From positions 1 to 5,933 of the forward strand of contig JAUWXV010000224.1 in NCBI GenBank assembly GCA_030616165.1: a stretch of DNA of 5,933 bases. Direction: 5' to 3'. Below, piece after piece: positions 3,765-5,933 of this stretch. Position numbers and translations under genes: made by a program. The notes under the pieces are model-generated. The model worked only from the letters and a program-made list of their open reading frames with translations. It was not told the origin of the DNA and did no database searches. Position 1 is the stretch's first letter; every line of letters begins with the position of its first letter. This DNA comes from a bacterium. Lineage in GTDB: Bacteria > SM23-31 > JAUVVT01.

Positions 3765-5933
3765 ATGCGCTTTAAATATTTATTTTACGCGATTGTGAGT
3801 TTCATTTTAATAGGATTTTTTCTGATACTTTCTTGTTCTAAAAAGAGTTCGTTAGAAATCAGTTCTTTTAAAGAGATAAAAGAACATTTCGCCAATCCGC
3901 CGGTAGAATTTCGGAGCGTTCCGTTTGCTGTGTGGAACGACGAAGTAACGGAAGAGAAGATCGAGAGACAGATAACTAAGTTACATTCTCAGGGAATTGG
4001 TGGTGTATTCATCCATCCGCGCTATGGTCTTATTACGCCATATTTTTCGGAAAGATATTTTTCTCTATACAAATTTGCTTATGAAAAGTTAAAAGAGCTG
4101 GGGATGAAAATGTGGCTGTACGATGAGAACGGTTATCCTAGTGGTATGGCGGGTGGTTATGTGCGTGCAGAAATGCCGGAAGCTGCCGGGAAAGCATTGG
4201 TACCTCACCGCTATAATACACTCCCAACCGATATAAAGGGAGAAGTATTGGTTGTTTTGAAATCGGAGAAATCAGGTTTTATTGATATAACTGGTCGGCT
4301 GGAAGAAGAAAAGTCAAAAACCGGAAAGTATTATATTTTCGAATTGGTTCCAAATTCTTCCGGAAAGTATGTCGATTTATTAATTGATGGTGTAACCGAA
4401 AAATTTTTAGAGATTACAGTCGAAGAAGGATACAAAAAGTTCTTTGGTCACGAGTTTGGGAAACTGATACCGGGGATTTTTCAGGATGAAGCTGATATTT
4501 CACCTCCTGGTAGAAACTCTTTAAAATGGACACCTGCACTGTTTTCAGAATTTGAAAAAGAATGGGGATATGACCTGAAACTTCATCTTCCCTCTCTTTT
4601 TGAAGAAGTTGGTGATTGGAAAAAAGTACGGCATAATTATTACTCTGTCCTGTTGCATCTTTTTATTGAACGATGGGCTAAGGTGTATTATCAGTATTGT
4701 GAAGAGAATAATTTACAGTTTACCGGTCACTACTGGGAGAATTGGTGGCCCAGGCCTGCACGTTGCCCGGACAATATGGCAATGTATGAATGGGCTCAGA
4801 TGCCTGGTATTGATATCCTTGATAATGTTTACTGTGATGACTCCAGAGTCCAGAGGGACAAAGGGGGATATCAGCATTTGCAGTTCGGCAATGTCCGTGC
4901 TGTGAAGGAATTAAGCAGTGTTGCAAACCAGATGGGTCGCTCCCGAACCTTAAGTGAAACATACGGCAGAAGTGGATGGGATTTGAGATTCGAGGATATG
5001 AAACGCATTGGTGATTGGGAATATGCTCTGGGAGTCAATTTTCTAAATCAACATCTTTTCCAGATGTCCCTTAAAGGAACACGAAAACAAGATAATCCGC
5101 CATCATTTTATCACGAACCATATTGGGAATTGTACCATTTTATTTCTGATTATTTTGCACGTCTTTCTCTTGTCCTTTCTTCGGGTGAACAAATAAATAA
5201 AATTTTAGTTATTGAACCAACTTCATCAGTATGGATGTATTTCTCTACGATAAATTCGAATAAAAAGAACCTTTTGCTCGGTGACGCATTCCAGGAGTTT
5301 GTTACAAAACTGGTAAAACTTCAAGTCGATTATGACCTCGGATGTGAAAATATTATCAAGAATATAGGAAAGGTTGAAAATGGTAAAATTATTGTGGGAG
5401 AAAGAACCTATGATCTTCTCGTTCTTCCTCCTGGTCTCGAAAACCTGAATTCTTCAACAGTGTCTCTGGTGGAAAAATACCTTCAGGAAGGTGGTAAAGT
5501 TATTTCATTTGTGGAAACACCAAAATATTTCGATGGTTCAGAATCGGATAAAATTGACTTGCTTGCTTCAAAGTACAGCACAAATTGGCAGGCATTTGAT
5601 CAATTGAATGCCCGGATTGTGTCTAATCTATTCACTTCGGAAGACTTTCAAATATTACACCCGGAAAACATTTCTGATATGTTGTTTCATAACCGCAGGC
5701 AGTTGAAGGATGGCGAGATGCTTTTCTTGGTAAATACCAGTATTGAAGAAAATGCTGCTGGCAGGGTAAAAATTAAAGGGCGATCTGTTTTGGAATTAAA
5801 CCTGTTGAACGGTGATATAACTCCATATCCTGCATCAGTTGAGGGTAGTTCTATATCCATGGACTTTGATTTGCCTCCATCTGGCAGTCTATTATTATTT
5901 ATCAGTCCATCTTCTTCAAAGATTCCATCTATT
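3765..5933 (+). CDS. GH106-like glycoside hydrolase (putative alpha-L-rhamnosidase), lipoprotein, 3' end outside the window
   Basis: An open frame of 723 codons with no stop before the right edge. Residues 1-24 form a lipoprotein signal: MRFK, a long hydrophobic core, then ILSC with C24 as the lipidation site, so the enzyme is probably membrane-anchored in the periplasm or at the surface. The next part resembles the barrel of GH106-type enzymes: GVFIHPR (80-86), WLYDENGYPSG (117-127), FQDEADISPPG (239-249, acidic pair D241-E242), FTGHYWENWW (319-328), SETYGRSGWD (397-406) and a GVNFLNQH segment ending at H430. An ILVIEP strand (480-485), a Rossmann-like YDLLVLPPG to GGKVISF segment (549-582) and a beta-rich part with FLVNTS (654-659) and LPPSGSLLLF (703-712) follow. 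GH106 cleaves terminal alpha-L-rhamnose; this specificity is inferred from remembered family patterns and other exo-glycosidase activities are possible. A full-length family member would continue for some hundreds of residues, possibly with a beta-sandwich. Confidence 0.75.
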   Translation, partial: MRFKYLFYAIVSFILIGFFLILSCSKKSSLEISSFKEIKEHFANPPVEFRSVPFAVWNDEVTEEKIERQITKLHSQGIGGVFIHPRYGLITPYFSERYFSLYKFAYEKLKELGMKMWLYDENGYPSGMAGGYVRAEMPEAAGKALVPHRYNTLPTDIKGEVLVVLKSEKSGFIDITGRLEEEKSKTGKYYIFELVPNSSGKYVDLLIDGVTEKFLEITVEEGYKKFFGHEFGKLIPGIFQDEADISPPGRNSLKWTPALFSEFEKEWGYDLKLHLPSLFEEVGDWKKVRHNYYSVLLHLFIERWAKVYYQYCEENNLQFTGHYWENWWPRPARCPDNMAMYEWAQMPGIDILDNVYCDDSRVQRDKGGYQHLQFGNVRAVKELSSVANQMGRSRTLSETYGRSGWDLRFEDMKRIGDWEYALGVNFLNQHLFQMSLKGTRKQDNPPSFYHEPYWELYHFISDYFARLSLVLSSGEQINKILVIEPTSSVWMYFSTINSNKKNLLLGDAFQEFVTKLVKLQVDYDLGCENIIKNIGKVENGKIIVGERTYDLLVLPPGLENLNSSTVSLVEKYLQEGGKVISFVETPKYFDGSESDKIDLLASKYSTNWQAFDQLNARIVSNLFTSEDFQILHPENISDMLFHNRRQLKDGEMLFLVNTSIEENAAGRVKIKGRSVLELNLLNGDITPYPASVEGSSISMDFDLPPSGSLLLFISPSSSKIPSI

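Noticed and set aside
4600-4905. Plus-strand frame of 101 codons and a minus-strand frame at 4720-4962 inside the GH106-like gene.
   Set aside because: Both overlap the long conserved frame from 3765, which carries motifs on either side and through this stretch; the overlapping translations look random.

Overview
The window is an AT-rich bacterial segment with three genes on the + strand. Two encode type I (formylglycine) sulfatases with twin-arginine N-termini. The third encodes a large lipoprotein that looks like a glycoside hydrolase of the GH106 (alpha-L-rhamnosidase) type and runs off the right edge. Lipoprotein and Tat signals, usable Shine-Dalgarno sequences before genes 2 and 3, and sulfatase/glycosidase clustering suggest a Gram-negative polysaccharide degrader, perhaps of the FCB or PVC groups. 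No marker gene settles the taxonomy.

Layout: 1-108 is AT-rich DNA with one A/T hairpin. A palindromic intergenic element lies at 109-218. Sulfatase 1 follows (276-1745; a TTG start at 231 is possible). After a 215-base gap comes sulfatase 2 (1961-3343). A 421-base gap holds a second copy of the palindromic element (3395-3530) and a short repeat (3574-3599) that also occurs near the start of sulfatase 1. The GH106-like gene starts at 3765 and has 723 codons in the window without a stop.

The genes make sense together as part of a cell-envelope system for a sulfated, probably rhamnose- or other deoxysugar-containing glycan. The sulfatases would remove sulfate esters and the exo-glycosidase would then cut exposed sugars. 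This is inferred from family membership and proximity; no transporter, regulator or sulfatase-maturing enzyme is in view.

The least ordinary feature is the pair of direct-repeat palindromic elements. Each is built like a BIME, two REP-type hairpins in inverted orientation, each with GTAG at its inner foot. The four hairpin loops measure 16, 3, 29 and 16 bases, that is 3 + 13n with n = 1, 0, 2, 1, because a 13-base unit is present in different copy number. The two elements bracket the sulfatase pair. Sulfatase 1 also lacks the histidine of the usual GKWH motif, while sulfatase 2 is canonical.
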